Counted from the first letter of the stretch, positions 8,167-17,362 are shown. The stretch: DNA of 64,000 nucleotides from an uncultured Cohaesibacter sp. (GCF_963682185.1 NZ_OY821667.1:1-64000), one strand, 5' to 3'. Translations and numbers: made by a program. Notes: generated by a model not told the origin, from the sequence alone.

Positions 8167-9036
8167 CTAAAGAAAAACCTGATTGCTGTTCACGGGGCGT
8201 TCAAGGAAGGTAAACATGGGCCTCGTCTTGCCGAATTTTGGCGTATCGAGATCTAGCTTTTTATGCATGATGCTATCGATATCGGCAGCTGTGAAGGGTT
8301 TTTTCAAAAAACCCGTAATGCCAACAAAAGCGGCGGAGCGCTCCAGATGGTCCGTGTCGCTCGTCGACATCATATAGATGCCAATGCGCTCTGATACACT
8401 GCGTATCATGCCAGCAAGTTCTAGCCCGTCTACATCAGGCATGTGAAAATCGGTTAAAATAATACTTGGGCGCTCGGCGACAATTGCCTGCAATGCAGCA
8501 CGCGCACTGTCAGCTTCAATAACCTCAAAACCAAACCGGCTTTTCCCGAGGATCTTCTTGGTCAGTTTTCGCATTGTTGCAGAATCATCAACAACAAGAA
8601 TCCGGTAAGTCTGGGTCATGACGATATAGGTCATGAACACGTCGGCAGCATCCTGCGCCTTAAACGGTTTTTGCATAAAGTGATAAGCACCGAATTCCTT
8701 TAAGACCGCTTCGGATTTTTCATCCATTCTGCCAGAAATGGCGACAGTCAAGCACTCTTTGGAAAGTGTATTCGGCAATTCGGAAACCAGCTGTGGGCCG
8801 GTAAGGCCGGGCATATGAATGTCGATAAAGGCGACATCAATCTTTCTCGATTTCAGAACCTTTAGTGCTTCAGACCCATCGGCTACATATGTTACATCCA
8901 AATAGTGGTCGTTTTTGTGAACCCGAATGCCGCGTCGGATGACATCGCGCGTAACCGCACTATCATCGGCAACAAGTACCCGAAGCATCTTATGGAGAGC
9001 ACGTGGCTCTTGACGAACCTTTTTGGGAGAAATCAT
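8167..9036 (-). CDS. Response regulator with two receiver domains, no output domain
   Basis: 289 aa with two CheY-like REC domains. REC1 (about 17-137): acid pair Asp24-Asp25, phospho-acceptor Asp72 in FIDIHMPG, Lys123 in QKPF. REC2 (about 143-262): Asp150-Asp151, Asp196 in LTDFHMPD, Lys246 in KKPF. All key residues are intact in both. After REC2 only a short unstructured tail remains, so signalling must be through protein contacts, for example phosphorelay, chemotaxis or polar development. No histidine kinase is adjacent. ATG at codon 17 (MLRVLVADD) is an alternative start that removes a basic leader. Single-gene transcript. Confidence 0.9.
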   Translation of the reverse strand: MISPKKVRQEPRALHKMLRVLVADDSAVTRDVIRRGIRVHKNDHYLDVTYVADGSEALKVLKSRKIDVAFIDIHMPGLTGPQLVSELPNTLSKECLTVAISGRMDEKSEAVLKEFGAYHFMQKPFKAQDAADVFMTYIVMTQTYRILVVDDSATMRKLTKKILGKSRFGFEVIEADSARAALQAIVAERPSIILTDFHMPDVDGLELAGMIRSVSERIGIYMMSTSDTDHLERSAAFVGITGFLKKPFTAADIDSIMHKKLDLDTPKFGKTRPMFTFLERPVNSNQVFL

Positions 9037-9470
9037 ATCATTTCGCTCTAGCGCAAAAAAAATGTATCAGAAATTATATGCCAAGGCGCTGGCTCGGTGT
9101 TTTTGACATAAAAAACAAAAATTACTATTTCATGACCACAATGCATTTGGACCCTACTAAAGACCATAGCACAACTTGTGAAAATTTTTGGATCGCCAGA
9201 TAGATATTGTGCAACATCATGATTAGTGTATTGATTTTTAGTGATATTTCGTTTTGAGAATGCCGAAAAATTTTCAGCAAAACGACTTCTGAGTGCCGGA
9301 TTTTTTTATACCACTATGTATATATACCGCAATTATATCGAGGAAACAACATACCAAGCTTTTTCATCCCGAATGGGCAAGAGCTCTGTCCAACCCACTC
9401 GAAATCCGCTAAACAACAAACACCAGTCCCATTTATTCGCTGGAGCTGAATAGCATTCTAGGAGACATCC
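9037..9470. other. A/T-rich divergent promoter region
   Basis: 434 bp between the divergently transcribed response regulator and the GT39 gene. Short open frames here lack ribosome sites and composition typical of genes. No terminator, repeat or RNA gene was recognised; it presumably holds both promoters. Confidence 0.4.
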
Positions 9471-11222
9471 ATGTCAGATTTTGGCCCATTTTCTGTCGAT
9501 CCGAACAGTCCTCCCGGCTATCAGACCACGGGTCCGCAAAAGCCTGAAGTGGACTGGATTACATCCCTAAGCGATTCCATTGAGCATCATCTGTCATCGC
9601 TTTGCTCTTCGCGCACCAAGGCCTTCATAGCACTGATGCTGTTTGCGCTCGTTTGTTTTCTCCCCGGCTTCAATTCCATTCCGCCAGTTGATCGTGATGA
9701 AGCGCGCTTTGCGCAGGCCTCAAAACAGATGATGGAAACCGGTGACTATGTCGACATCCGATTTCAGGATGAAACACGCTACAAAAAACCGGTCGGCATC
9801 TATTGGCTGCAAGTGGCCAGCGTCAAGGCGACAGGACAGGACTGGGACGCCCCGATTTGGGCCTACCGCATTCCGTCGCTTGCCGGAGCCTTGCTCAGCG
9901 TTGGCTTGACCTTCCTTGTCGGCATGCGCATGGGATCTGTGCGCAGCGGCTTTCTCGCCGGCCTTGGTATGGCCGCAGCCATATTGCTGGGAGTCGAAGC
10001 GCGGCTGGCCAAAACAGACGCCATGTTGCTCGCTACAATTCTGGCCGTGCAATGGCTCCTTTGGGAGATGTATGACCTACGGAGTGGCTTGAGCAAAGGG
10101 AAGGGCGCCTTGCTCTGGATCGCTCTTGCCTTCGGTGTTTTGATCAAAGGGCCGATCATCCTGATGGTCAGCATTATGACCATAATCATTCTGTCCATTC
10201 GAGAGCGGTCTGTTGGCTGGTTGAAGGGCTCAGGCTGGAAATATGGCCTCCCGCTGTTCCTTGTCATAACCATTCCGTGGTTTCTGGCAATCGGCATCAA
10301 AACCGATTGGGCCTTCTACATGGATTCCATCGGCAAGGACATGATGGCCAAGGTCGCCTCCGGCAAAGAATCCCATGGCGCACCTCCGGGCACCTATCTT
10401 GCGGCCAGCATCGGCACTTTCTGGCCTATCTCCGTCTTTTTCATTTTGTCCGTCGTCTGGATCTGGAAACAACGGGCGCAGCGGACGGTATTCTTTGCTT
10501 TGGCTTGGCTCTTGCCCACTTGGATCATTTTCGAACTCGTTCCGACAAAGCTGCCACACTATGTGTTGCCCGCGATGCCTGCGCTTGCCATTCTTATGGC
10601 AGAAGCGCTTGAGGCCCGCGCCACCAGTTGGGCGAGCCTGTGGGGACGTATCGTGTCCCTACTCATTCCCATTGTCGCGGTCATTCTGGGGCTGGGTGCT
10701 CCCATCGGTCTGATTTTCATTGAAGGGATTATCAACCCTGCCGCCTTCGGTCTTGGTCTGGTGGCGGCCGGTCTTGGATTGCTCAGCTATGCCGTGTTGA
10801 CGCGCGGCCGCGTAATGGCTGCCTTCACACTTGCGTGCCTTACAGCGCCTGTTCTGTATCTCTCGCTGCATGGAACCATTTTCCCTCAATTGCGTTCTGT
10901 CTGGATATCAAACCAGCTGCAGGAAAGCGTCAATATGGTCAAGCCTTGCGAGAGCGTTGAAGTGGCCAGTGCGGGCTATAGCGAGCCGAGCCTTGTCTTC
11001 CTCATCGGAACAGACACATTGCTGACCAATGGCAAAGGTGCTGCCGACTTCGTAAAGGAAGCGGGATGTCGCCTTGCAATCGTTGAACAGCAGCAACAGC
11101 CTGCATTTCTCGATGCGTTGGGGGATAGACGAGGGGACTTTGAACAAGCTGCAACCGTTGAGGGCTATAAGCTCAATGGTGGCAAATGGCAGAGTTTCGG
11201 GCTCTATCGCTACAAGATGTAA
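9471..11222 (+). CDS. GT39 family glycosyltransferase, ArnT-like
   Basis: 583 aa. A polar N-terminus of about 45 residues is followed by some 11-12 membrane segments and a C-terminal periplasmic domain (about 475-583). DRDEARFAQASKQM just after the first membrane segment is the acidic first-loop motif of GT39/PMT-type enzymes, which use undecaprenyl-phosphate sugars as donors and act on the periplasmic face. FELVPTKLPHYVLPAMPAL is also typical of ArnT-like proteins. Followed by PAP2, GT2 and LAB_N genes, so a role in modifying lipid A, a hopanoid or another envelope glycolipid is likely; the sugar is unknown. Ribosome site CTAGGAGAC before ATG 9471. Confidence 0.88.
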   Translation: MSDFGPFSVDPNSPPGYQTTGPQKPEVDWITSLSDSIEHHLSSLCSSRTKAFIALMLFALVCFLPGFNSIPPVDRDEARFAQASKQMMETGDYVDIRFQDETRYKKPVGIYWLQVASVKATGQDWDAPIWAYRIPSLAGALLSVGLTFLVGMRMGSVRSGFLAGLGMAAAILLGVEARLAKTDAMLLATILAVQWLLWEMYDLRSGLSKGKGALLWIALAFGVLIKGPIILMVSIMTIIILSIRERSVGWLKGSGWKYGLPLFLVITIPWFLAIGIKTDWAFYMDSIGKDMMAKVASGKESHGAPPGTYLAASIGTFWPISVFFILSVVWIWKQRAQRTVFFALAWLLPTWIIFELVPTKLPHYVLPAMPALAILMAEALEARATSWASLWGRIVSLLIPIVAVILGLGAPIGLIFIEGIINPAAFGLGLVAAGLGLLSYAVLTRGRVMAAFTLACLTAPVLYLSLHGTIFPQLRSVWISNQLQESVNMVKPCESVEVASAGYSEPSLVFLIGTDTLLTNGKGAADFVKEAGCRLAIVEQQQQPAFLDALGDRRGDFEQAATVEGYKLNGGKWQSFGLYRYKM

Positions 11223-11250
11223 GAAAAGCAAGGATTGAGACGAAAGGCAT

Positions 11251-12099
11251 ATGTCCCTGTTTACCCGTGTAAAAACCGCGCTCGTCCAGTTGAAAAGCCA
11301 GTATTCTGCCTTTTCGACTCTAAGAGCCGTTCGCGCTTTCCATGCCAGATCGAAACGGTATGACCCGACCATCAAGGAGCCCGATTGGGTGTTGGTTCTG
11401 GTGGTGACATTGAGCTTCATCGCTCTGGGCATGCTCTTTGTCGATGAGGCAGCTGGCTATTGGAAAGCAACACTCTCAAAAGAAACCTACGATCTTTTCC
11501 AAAGCGTGACACGCTGGGGCAAATCTGAGAATTATCTCGTGCCATCGGGCCTCGCGGTTCTCATTACAGCATTGCTTCCATGGCAACGCCTGAGCCTTGG
11601 TGCAAAGGCTGCCCTTTGCCAGATACAATTGGCGGGGCTTTTCATCTTTATCGCTGTTGCCGGGGCTGGACTGTCGAACAATATCCTGAAAATACTCTTT
11701 GGCCGCGGCAGACCCCGCTATTTCGAGGAGTTTGGCGCGCACTATTTCAATTCACCCGGATTTGCGTCCTCCTTTCAGAGCTTTCCTTCTGGACATTCAA
11801 CGACGGCAGGCGCCATGGCCATTGCTCTTACGCTGCTGTTTCCACGCCTTAAATGGCTTTGGATCGCCGCCGGGCTCTGGATCGCCTTTTCCCGCGTTGT
11901 CGTTGGCGCGCATTATCCGTCAGATATTGTTGCAGGATTTGTCTATGGAGCGGTTTTTACATGGCTCCTTGCCAAATACAGCACAAAACGCAGGCTGCTG
12001 TTTCGTGCGCAAGAGGGATTAATCAGATTGCCAAAAACCGGCGGATTTTCCTTTGCCAAACTCATGAAAGCTCTTCACATGCTAGTGCAAAAAGCCTAA
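11251..12099 (+). CDS. PAP2-family membrane phosphatase
   Basis: 282 aa, about six membrane segments. The three phosphatase motifs are complete: KILFGRGRP (KX6RP), FPSGHST (PSGH) and SRVVVGAHYPSD (SRX5HX3D). Family members dephosphorylate lipid phosphates: undecaprenyl pyrophosphate, phosphatidylglycerol phosphate or lipid A phosphates (LpxE/LpxF). The position 28 bp after the GT39 gene and before a polyprenyl-phosphate GT2 suggests removal of a phosphate from lipid A or recycling of the lipid carrier. Substrate not decidable from sequence. Confidence 0.9.
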   Translation: MSLFTRVKTALVQLKSQYSAFSTLRAVRAFHARSKRYDPTIKEPDWVLVLVVTLSFIALGMLFVDEAAGYWKATLSKETYDLFQSVTRWGKSENYLVPSGLAVLITALLPWQRLSLGAKAALCQIQLAGLFIFIAVAGAGLSNNILKILFGRGRPRYFEEFGAHYFNSPGFASSFQSFPSGHSTTAGAMAIALTLLFPRLKWLWIAAGLWIAFSRVVVGAHYPSDIVAGFVYGAVFTWLLAKYSTKRRLLFRAQEGLIRLPKTGGFSFAKLMKALHMLVQKA

Positions 12100-12254
12100 A
12101 GAGTGAGCAACTCGGCATAAAGTGCCGAAATGATCACCTCGCAAGGCTGAGCATCTTAAAGCTGTCGCATTCTCTGGGCTACTGATATGGCCGGATTGCA
12201 TTCAGACGACGATGCAAGACTTATCGAAACCATACTCAGCGTCGGGAATGCGCC

Positions 12255-13049
12255 ATGCTATCCACCTTGCCACCGCTCAATCACACCCTAGAAGTCAGTG
12301 TGGTTATTCCATGCAAGAATGAAAGAGAGAATCTGGCTTTTCTCATCGACGAAGTGCATGCAGCCCTTAAAGAGCGCGCATTCGAGCTGATTATCGTGGA
12401 TGATGGCTCGACAGACGATACCGGCCCTTTTCTGAAAGAAGCGGCAGCGACCCGACCATGGCTGCGTCACGTGCGTCACGAAGCCTCCTGCGGGCAGTCT
12501 AACGCCGTTCGTACGGGGCTTCTGCTCGCCAAGGGGGAATTCATCGCGACCCTTGACGGTGATGGCCAGAATGATCCGGCCTTCTTCCCCCAAATGATTG
12601 ACGCCCTCAAAGCAGGCGGTCCCGATCACGCTCTGGCTGCAGGGCAGCGTATGAAACGTACGGATGGCTTTGTCAAAAAGCATGGCTCACGCCTTGCGAA
12701 CAAGATCCGCCAGTCCATGCTCAAGGACAACACCCGCGATTCCGGATGCGGTCTCAAGGTTATCCGCCGGCAGGTTTTTCTCAATCTGCCATTCTTTGAA
12801 GCATGGCACCGTTTTCTGCCCGCCCTTGTCGTACGCGAGGGATTGAAGGTGGTCCATATCGATGTGATCGACCGCGGACGCAGTCACGGCGTTTCCAAAT
12901 ATGGTATTTTCGATCGCCTTTGGGTTGGCATCATCGACCTGTTTGGTGTTCTCTGGCTGCGCAAGCGCCGTAAGAAGATTCCGGTTATCACCGAAATCGA
13001 CCTCAGCCCCAACACCTCTTCAGAAGCCTCCGGCAATGATCAGCACTAA
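12255..13049 (+). CDS. GT2 glycosyltransferase, dolichol-phosphate-mannose-synthase/ArnC-like
   Basis: 264 aa. GT-A fold with VVIPCKNERENL, the IIVDDGSTDDT nucleotide-sugar motif and ATLDGDGQNDP with the metal-binding DxD. The C-terminus has one hydrophobic stretch (about 220-240) and a basic tail, less than the two membrane helices of ArnC. Such enzymes load a sugar onto undecaprenyl phosphate at the cytosolic face, giving the donor used by a GT39 enzyme such as the one at 9471-11222. A 155-bp gap separates it from the PAP2 gene, so it may have its own promoter. The ribosome site before ATG 12255 is weak. Confidence 0.88.
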   Translation: MLSTLPPLNHTLEVSVVIPCKNERENLAFLIDEVHAALKERAFELIIVDDGSTDDTGPFLKEAAATRPWLRHVRHEASCGQSNAVRTGLLLAKGEFIATLDGDGQNDPAFFPQMIDALKAGGPDHALAAGQRMKRTDGFVKKHGSRLANKIRQSMLKDNTRDSGCGLKVIRRQVFLNLPFFEAWHRFLPALVVREGLKVVHIDVIDRGRSHGVSKYGIFDRLWVGIIDLFGVLWLRKRRKKIPVITEIDLSPNTSSEASGNDQH

Positions 13050-13082
13050 CCTTCGCGCAAGATTGCTTAGAAAGACCCTTTG

Positions 13083-13430
13083 ATGCACTCAACTTTATGG
13101 AATGACATTCAAGTCTGGCTCAATACTGTTTTTGTCGCGCAGTGGGACGTCTGGCTGGTCCTTGGTTTTGTGGCTCAGGCCATGTTTACGATGCGCTTTG
13201 TGGTCCAGTGGATTGCCAGTGAGCGCGCCGGCAAGTCCATCATGCCCGTCGCTTTCTGGTTTTTTTCCATCGGCGGCGGCGCTCTGTTGTTCATCTATGC
13301 GCTCAAACGGGCCGATCCGGTATTTATTGTGGGGCAGGGGGCTGGCCTGCTGATCTATCTTCGCAATGTTTGGCTGATCTTCAAGGAACACAAAGCCAAG
13401 AAGTTGATGGAAAATACGCCCGTCGAATAG
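13083..13430 (+). CDS. LAB_N (lipid-A-disaccharide synthase N-terminal domain) membrane protein
   Basis: 115 aa from ATG 13083 (a TTG immediately before it is also possible). Three membrane segments and the family blocks FVAQAMFTMRFVVQW, IMPVAFWFFSIGG and DPVFIVGQ. These free-standing LAB_N proteins share a domain with the N-terminus of some LpxB proteins and usually accompany ArnC/ArnT-like genes; the molecular role is not established. The four genes 9471-13430 read as one envelope-modification set, with this gene 33 bp after GT2. Confidence 0.87.
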   Translation: MHSTLWNDIQVWLNTVFVAQWDVWLVLGFVAQAMFTMRFVVQWIASERAGKSIMPVAFWFFSIGGGALLFIYALKRADPVFIVGQGAGLLIYLRNVWLIFKEHKAKKLMENTPVE

Positions 13431-13437
13431 CAATGCA

Positions 13438-14640
13438 TCAAGCGGCGGCTGCGTGACCAAACATAAAGATCGCGGTAGCAACAACTGCAAGCATCAAAAA
13501 AGCGAAACTGCGCCATTTGTCCTGCGGTCGCTTTCTGGCAGCCTCGAAAGCCACGAAGCACTGGAGAGCATAAAATAAAGCGAATGCACGACTGGCAAGA
13601 GAGATGACCTCATTTACATTGGTTGCCAGCAATATACCCATGCCGATCACTGTCACCAGAAGATAGGCATGTCTTGCGTCTACCTTGCCGTGCGTTACCT
13701 CTCGAATGAGACCGACATTGCCAATACCATCTGCTAGAGCCGCCGATATCTGGCTCCCCATCGCAGCAATCGTTAGAGCTGCAGGCAAGATCAGTCCAAC
13801 AGAACCGGCGACGGTAATCACTGCGGCTACGCCTTCTCCTTGTTGCAAATCTTTATAAAGAGGCAACAACAGCAAGAAGAAGACAAGATAAATAATGCCG
13901 GAGATAAGTTGCGCGTCTCTCATCGCCTTTGTCCGTGTATCCGCCTTGAAGCGACCTCCGGTAAACCGGGTCGTCTCAAATCCCTGCACAACGACCAAAA
14001 GGCCTAGGAGCACAGGAATAGAGGCCGTGGACAGCTTTCCAGCGACTGCGGAAAACGCACTCCCATCAAGTATTATTTGTGAATTCAACACTGCGAGGGA
14101 AGCCAGAAACCCTCCAATCACGGCGAGATTGAAAGTTGTCGCAAATCGTTCAAGCCTTGCAACCCTCTCTGCTCCGCCTGACCACCCCAGAATACCGATA
14201 CCTAAAAGCAGCCCCAAAGCGATAACTGTGCCCCAGTGATTGCTATGGATGCCGAAAGATGTGAGCAGGAAGCTCCCCAGTAGGGACAAATAATATGCGA
14301 CAGATATGAAATAGGCAAAAGCGAGAATAATATGGCTTAGTTCTTCAACGGACGAGAGGAGCTTATCACGGCCCTTATCCAACTCGCTTTCAACAACGAC
14401 GATATTATAACGAATTGCCCAGCCGAAGAAAAAAGCCAGCAAGACAAGCACCATCATGGCCGGGGCAGCAAATCCACCAAATGATCGGACAAGCAGAGGC
14501 GCTGAAACAAGAAACCCACTTCCAACAATGGATGCCAGAGGTGTTATGGTTGCTTGCCACTCTTTACTACGAGAAAAATTCGAAAATTCCAGAAAAACGA
14601 CAACGGCTATTGCTACAACAAAAAAGGCTATTTGTGTCAT
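13438..14640 (-). CDS. Multi-pass membrane protein, possible APC-superfamily transporter
   Basis: 400 aa from ATG 14640; the frame also extends to an ATG at 14751, but that adds a basic, non-conserved leader. About 10-11 hydrophobic segments, starting TQIAFFVVAIAV. Features such as IVGSGFLVSAPLLVRSFGG and TIAAMGSQISAALADGIGNVG resemble the unwound first-helix region of amino-acid/Nramp-like carriers, but I cannot name a family. Convergent with the LAB_N gene (7 bp between stops). Not in an evident operon. Confidence 0.7.
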   Translation of the reverse strand: MTQIAFFVVAIAVVVFLEFSNFSRSKEWQATITPLASIVGSGFLVSAPLLVRSFGGFAAPAMMVLVLLAFFFGWAIRYNIVVVESELDKGRDKLLSSVEELSHIILAFAYFISVAYYLSLLGSFLLTSFGIHSNHWGTVIALGLLLGIGILGWSGGAERVARLERFATTFNLAVIGGFLASLAVLNSQIILDGSAFSAVAGKLSTASIPVLLGLLVVVQGFETTRFTGGRFKADTRTKAMRDAQLISGIIYLVFFLLLLPLYKDLQQGEGVAAVITVAGSVGLILPAALTIAAMGSQISAALADGIGNVGLIREVTHGKVDARHAYLLVTVIGMGILLATNVNEVISLASRAFALFYALQCFVAFEAARKRPQDKWRSFAFLMLAVVATAIFMFGHAAAA

Positions 14641-14795
14641 GGACTTTGTCTCGGATAAACGCAGCCTATCGGAAGTCAGGATAACCACAAGACAGACTAC
14701 CTTTATATAACGCCTAGACAGGGAAATTGTTCCAAAACAAAAGCGGATCACCAGTAAGGCAACCCGCTTATCTTGAACACGACGACAATTGAACT

Positions 14796-15974
14796 TTAGA
14801 TCTTGAGAGCTGCAAACCCCTTTTCCAGATCCTCTTTCAAATCAGCAACATCTTCCAGCCCGACATGCAGTCGGATCAATTTTCCTGGCTCGTCCCATGA
14901 GGTTGCTGTGCGGTAGCTACGCGGATCAACATAGGTGATGAGGCTCTCGAAACCACCCCAACTGAAGCCGAGCCCGAACAGCTCCAACGCATCAATGAAA
15001 GCAAAGGCCTGCTTTTGCGTGCAGTCCTTGAGCACAACGCCCAGAAGCCCGCAAGCGCCCTTGAAGTCCCGTTTCCAAATGGCATGTCCCGGATCGCTTT
15101 CGAGCGCCGGATAAAGAACGCGATCCACTTCAGGACGAGCCTCAAGCCACTTGGCAATCTCAAGAGCACTCTCCTGATGCTGCCTCAAACGCACCCCCAT
15201 TGTCCTTAGGCCACGCAAGGCGAGATAAACGTCATTCGGCCCCACATGATATCCCATGGCCCCATGCACGGCTTCCAGACGTGGCCATACTTTTTCATTG
15301 GCAGAGACCGCACCCAGCATGACATCAGAGTGACCGACAATATATTTCGTTCCCGCCTGAATGGTCATGTCAACGCCATGCGCCATGCTGTCGAAATAGA
15401 GCGGCGAAGCCCAGGTGTTGTCGAGCAGGACCAGAATATTCCGGGCATGAGCTGCTTTCACGATCGCAGGAATATCCTGCATCTCGAAAGTCTGGGAACC
15501 GGGCGCTTCAGTAAATACCGCACTGGTGTTGTCCTTGAAGAGCGTCTCGATGTCTGCGCCGATCAGAGGGTCATAGTAATCAACCTCCACGCCCATGGGG
15601 ATAAGCACCGTGTCAGCAAAATGCCGTGTCGGCTCGTAGGCGCTATCGGTAATCAAGACATGATCACCACTCTTACAGGCAGCGAGCAAGGCCAGCGAAC
15701 AGGCTGCCAACCCGGACGGCACCAGAACAGTCCCTGCGGCACCTTCTAGATCCGTTAAAGCATCACGCAATGCATTGGTCGTAGGGGTCCCACGGCGCCC
15801 GTAAGAATACTTAGCCTTGCCAGAGTAGAGTTCTTCTGTAGACTTAAAGATCACGGTTGATCCATGAATCACGGGTGGATTTACAAAACCACCATTCTCT
15901 TCCGGGTTTCGTCCAGTAGTGACTAATCTTGTGTCAGTGTGATAGTTTTTTGTGCATTTTTCGTTTTTAGCCAT
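14796..15974 (-). CDS. metC: Cystathionine beta-lyase
   Basis: 392 aa, Cys/Met-metabolism PLP family. Cleaves cystathionine to homocysteine, pyruvate and ammonia in methionine synthesis. PLP is held by Lys210 (QAGTKYIVGHSD), Asp185 (LLDNTW) and the Tyr58/Arg60 pair in YGRRGTPT of the neighbouring subunit. GLAACSLALLA and the C-terminal SWGGFESL and RLHVGLED blocks are typical. SWGGFESL with the long insertion pattern favours the beta-lyase over gamma-synthase branch. Ribosome site GGAGGG lies 16-21 bases before the ATG; a 13-bp palindrome overlaps the leader just upstream. Confidence 0.92.
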   Translation of the reverse strand: MAKNEKCTKNYHTDTRLVTTGRNPEENGGFVNPPVIHGSTVIFKSTEELYSGKAKYSYGRRGTPTTNALRDALTDLEGAAGTVLVPSGLAACSLALLAACKSGDHVLITDSAYEPTRHFADTVLIPMGVEVDYYDPLIGADIETLFKDNTSAVFTEAPGSQTFEMQDIPAIVKAAHARNILVLLDNTWASPLYFDSMAHGVDMTIQAGTKYIVGHSDVMLGAVSANEKVWPRLEAVHGAMGYHVGPNDVYLALRGLRTMGVRLRQHQESALEIAKWLEARPEVDRVLYPALESDPGHAIWKRDFKGACGLLGVVLKDCTQKQAFAFIDALELFGLGFSWGGFESLITYVDPRSYRTATSWDEPGKLIRLHVGLEDVADLKEDLEKGFAALKI

Positions 15975-15989
15975 TTTTAATTGGCCCTC

Positions 15990-16002
15990 CTAACACTGTT
16001 AG
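15990..16002. promoter_or_regulatory. Palindrome in the metC leader
   Basis: CTAACA-C-TGTTAG, perfect 6-bp arms around one base, 15 bp before the metC start. Could be an operator or an mRNA hairpin close to the ribosome site. Confidence 0.4.
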
Positions 16003-16131
16003 CCCATTTCAAGTTCAGCATTTTTAGCTGTTTAAGACACAATAAAGAACAGATAGTTTCAGTTTTACAACATCCGTGCACAATTTTCGTGCGAAATTTG
16101 TCTTATTGTCCGCATGTCTGCATTTTGCCTC

Positions 16132-16160
16132 TTGACCCAAGTGCAATAATTTTCTGTGAT
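16132..16160 (+). promoter_or_regulatory. Possible sigma-70 promoter of aapJ
   Basis: TTGACC, 17-bp spacer, TGTGAT (four of six matches to the -10 box), giving a leader of about 130 bases before the aapJ ATG. Confidence 0.4.
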
Positions 16161-16296
16161 ACCCCCTGTCAAACGGTATATTTAACGCTTGGCCAACAAA
16201 AACGACAGGGGCAAGGGCTGTTTAGGCGATCCATTGCTATCTGAAACTTATCGAGACAATCCTATTCTTATTTGGGCAACAAACGAAGGCTGCAAA

Positions 16297-17313
16297 ATGA
16301 AGAAAGTTCTTATTTCCGTACTTATGGGTTCTGCCATGGCTGTAGGCGCGTCCGCTGCCAGCGCAACAACCCTTGAAGATGTTAAAGCCAAAGGCGCTGT
16401 TCAGTGCGGTGTTAGCCAGGGTCTGCCAGGCTTCTCCAACCCGGACGATCAGGGCAACTGGACCGGCATCGACGTTGACGTTTGCCGCGCTGTTGCTGCT
16501 GCCGTATTTGGCGATGCTACTGCTGTTAAATACACCCCGCTGTCTGCTAAAGAGCGTTTCACTGCTCTGCAGTCCAGCGAAATTGATCTTCTTTCCCGTA
16601 ACACCACCTGGACCATGACCCGTGACACATCTCTGGGTCTGAACTTCGCTGGTGTGAACTATTATGATGGTCAGGGCTTCATGGTTCGTGAATCTCTGGG
16701 GATCACTTCTGCTCTGGAACTTGATGGCGCTTCTGTTTGCACCAACACCGGCACCACCACCGAGCTGAACGTCACCGACTATTTCCGCTCTCATGACATG
16801 CAGCTCGAACTGGTTCAGTTCGAAAAGTCTGACGAAGTTGTTCAGGCTTATGACAGCGGTCGTTGCGACGTTTACACCACTGACGCTTCCGGTCTCTATG
16901 CACAGCGTCTGAAACTCACCAACCCTGACGAACATATTGTTCTGCCAGAAATCATTTCCAAAGAGCCTCTCGGCCCAGTTGTCCGTCAGGGCGACGACGA
17001 ATGGTTCAACATTGTGAAATGGTCTCTGTTCGCCATGATCAACGCTGAAGAACTCGGTGTTTCTTCTGCAAATGTTGATGAAATGAAAGAAAGCAAAAAC
17101 CCTGCAATCCGTCGTCTTGTCGGCGTTGAAGGTGCTTTCGGCGAGAATATCGGCCTGTCCAACGACTGGGCTTACAACATTATCAAGCAGGTTGGTAACT
17201 ACGCTGAAATCTTCGATAACAACGTAGGTCCGGATACTCCGCTGAAAATTTCCCGCGGCGTAAACGCCCTGTGGTCAAACGGTGGCTTCCAGTACGCACC
17301 GCCTATCCGCTAA
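16297..17313 (+). CDS. aapJ: General L-amino acid ABC transporter, substrate-binding protein
   Basis: 338 aa from ATG 16297, where a clear signal peptide begins (MKKVLISVLMGSAMAVGASAASA). The mature part is a periplasmic binding protein of the AapJ/BztA type: VKAKGAVQCGVSQGLPGFS, GIDVDVCRAVAAA, LSAKERFTALQSSEIDLLSRNTTW (split for length: LSAKERFTALQ then EIDLLSRNTTW). It captures a broad range of L-amino acids and delivers them to AapQ/AapM. First gene of the aap cluster. A strong terminator directly after it suggests it is made in excess over the membrane subunits. Codons look adapted to high expression (many GCT, GTT, CTG). Confidence 0.95.
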   Translation: MKKVLISVLMGSAMAVGASAASATTLEDVKAKGAVQCGVSQGLPGFSNPDDQGNWTGIDVDVCRAVAAAVFGDATAVKYTPLSAKERFTALQSSEIDLLSRNTTWTMTRDTSLGLNFAGVNYYDGQGFMVRESLGITSALELDGASVCTNTGTTTELNVTDYFRSHDMQLELVQFEKSDEVVQAYDSGRCDVYTTDASGLYAQRLKLTNPDEHIVLPEIISKEPLGPVVRQGDDEWFNIVKWSLFAMINAEELGVSSANVDEMKESKNPAIRRLVGVEGAFGENIGLSNDWAYNIIKQVGNYAEIFDNNVGPDTPLKISRGVNALWSNGGFQYAPPIR

Positions 17314-17327
17314 TTGGCAATCAAGAT

Positions 17328-17362
17328 CCCCGGCAGGACAAATCCGTCCGCCGGGGTTTTTT
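17328..17362 (+). terminator. Terminator between aapJ and aapQ
   Basis: CCCCGGC and GGAC pair with GTCC and GCCGGGG, followed by six T, 14 bases after the aapJ stop. Read-through would be needed for aapQMP unless these have their own promoter in 17363-17466. Confidence 0.9.

Larger units (their letters stand above)
15975..16296. other. Divergent control region of metC and aapJ
   Basis: 322 bp, A/T-rich. Contains the palindrome at 15990-16002 near metC and a promoter-like pair at 16132-16160 for aapJ. No gene or structured RNA recognised. Confidence 0.5.
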
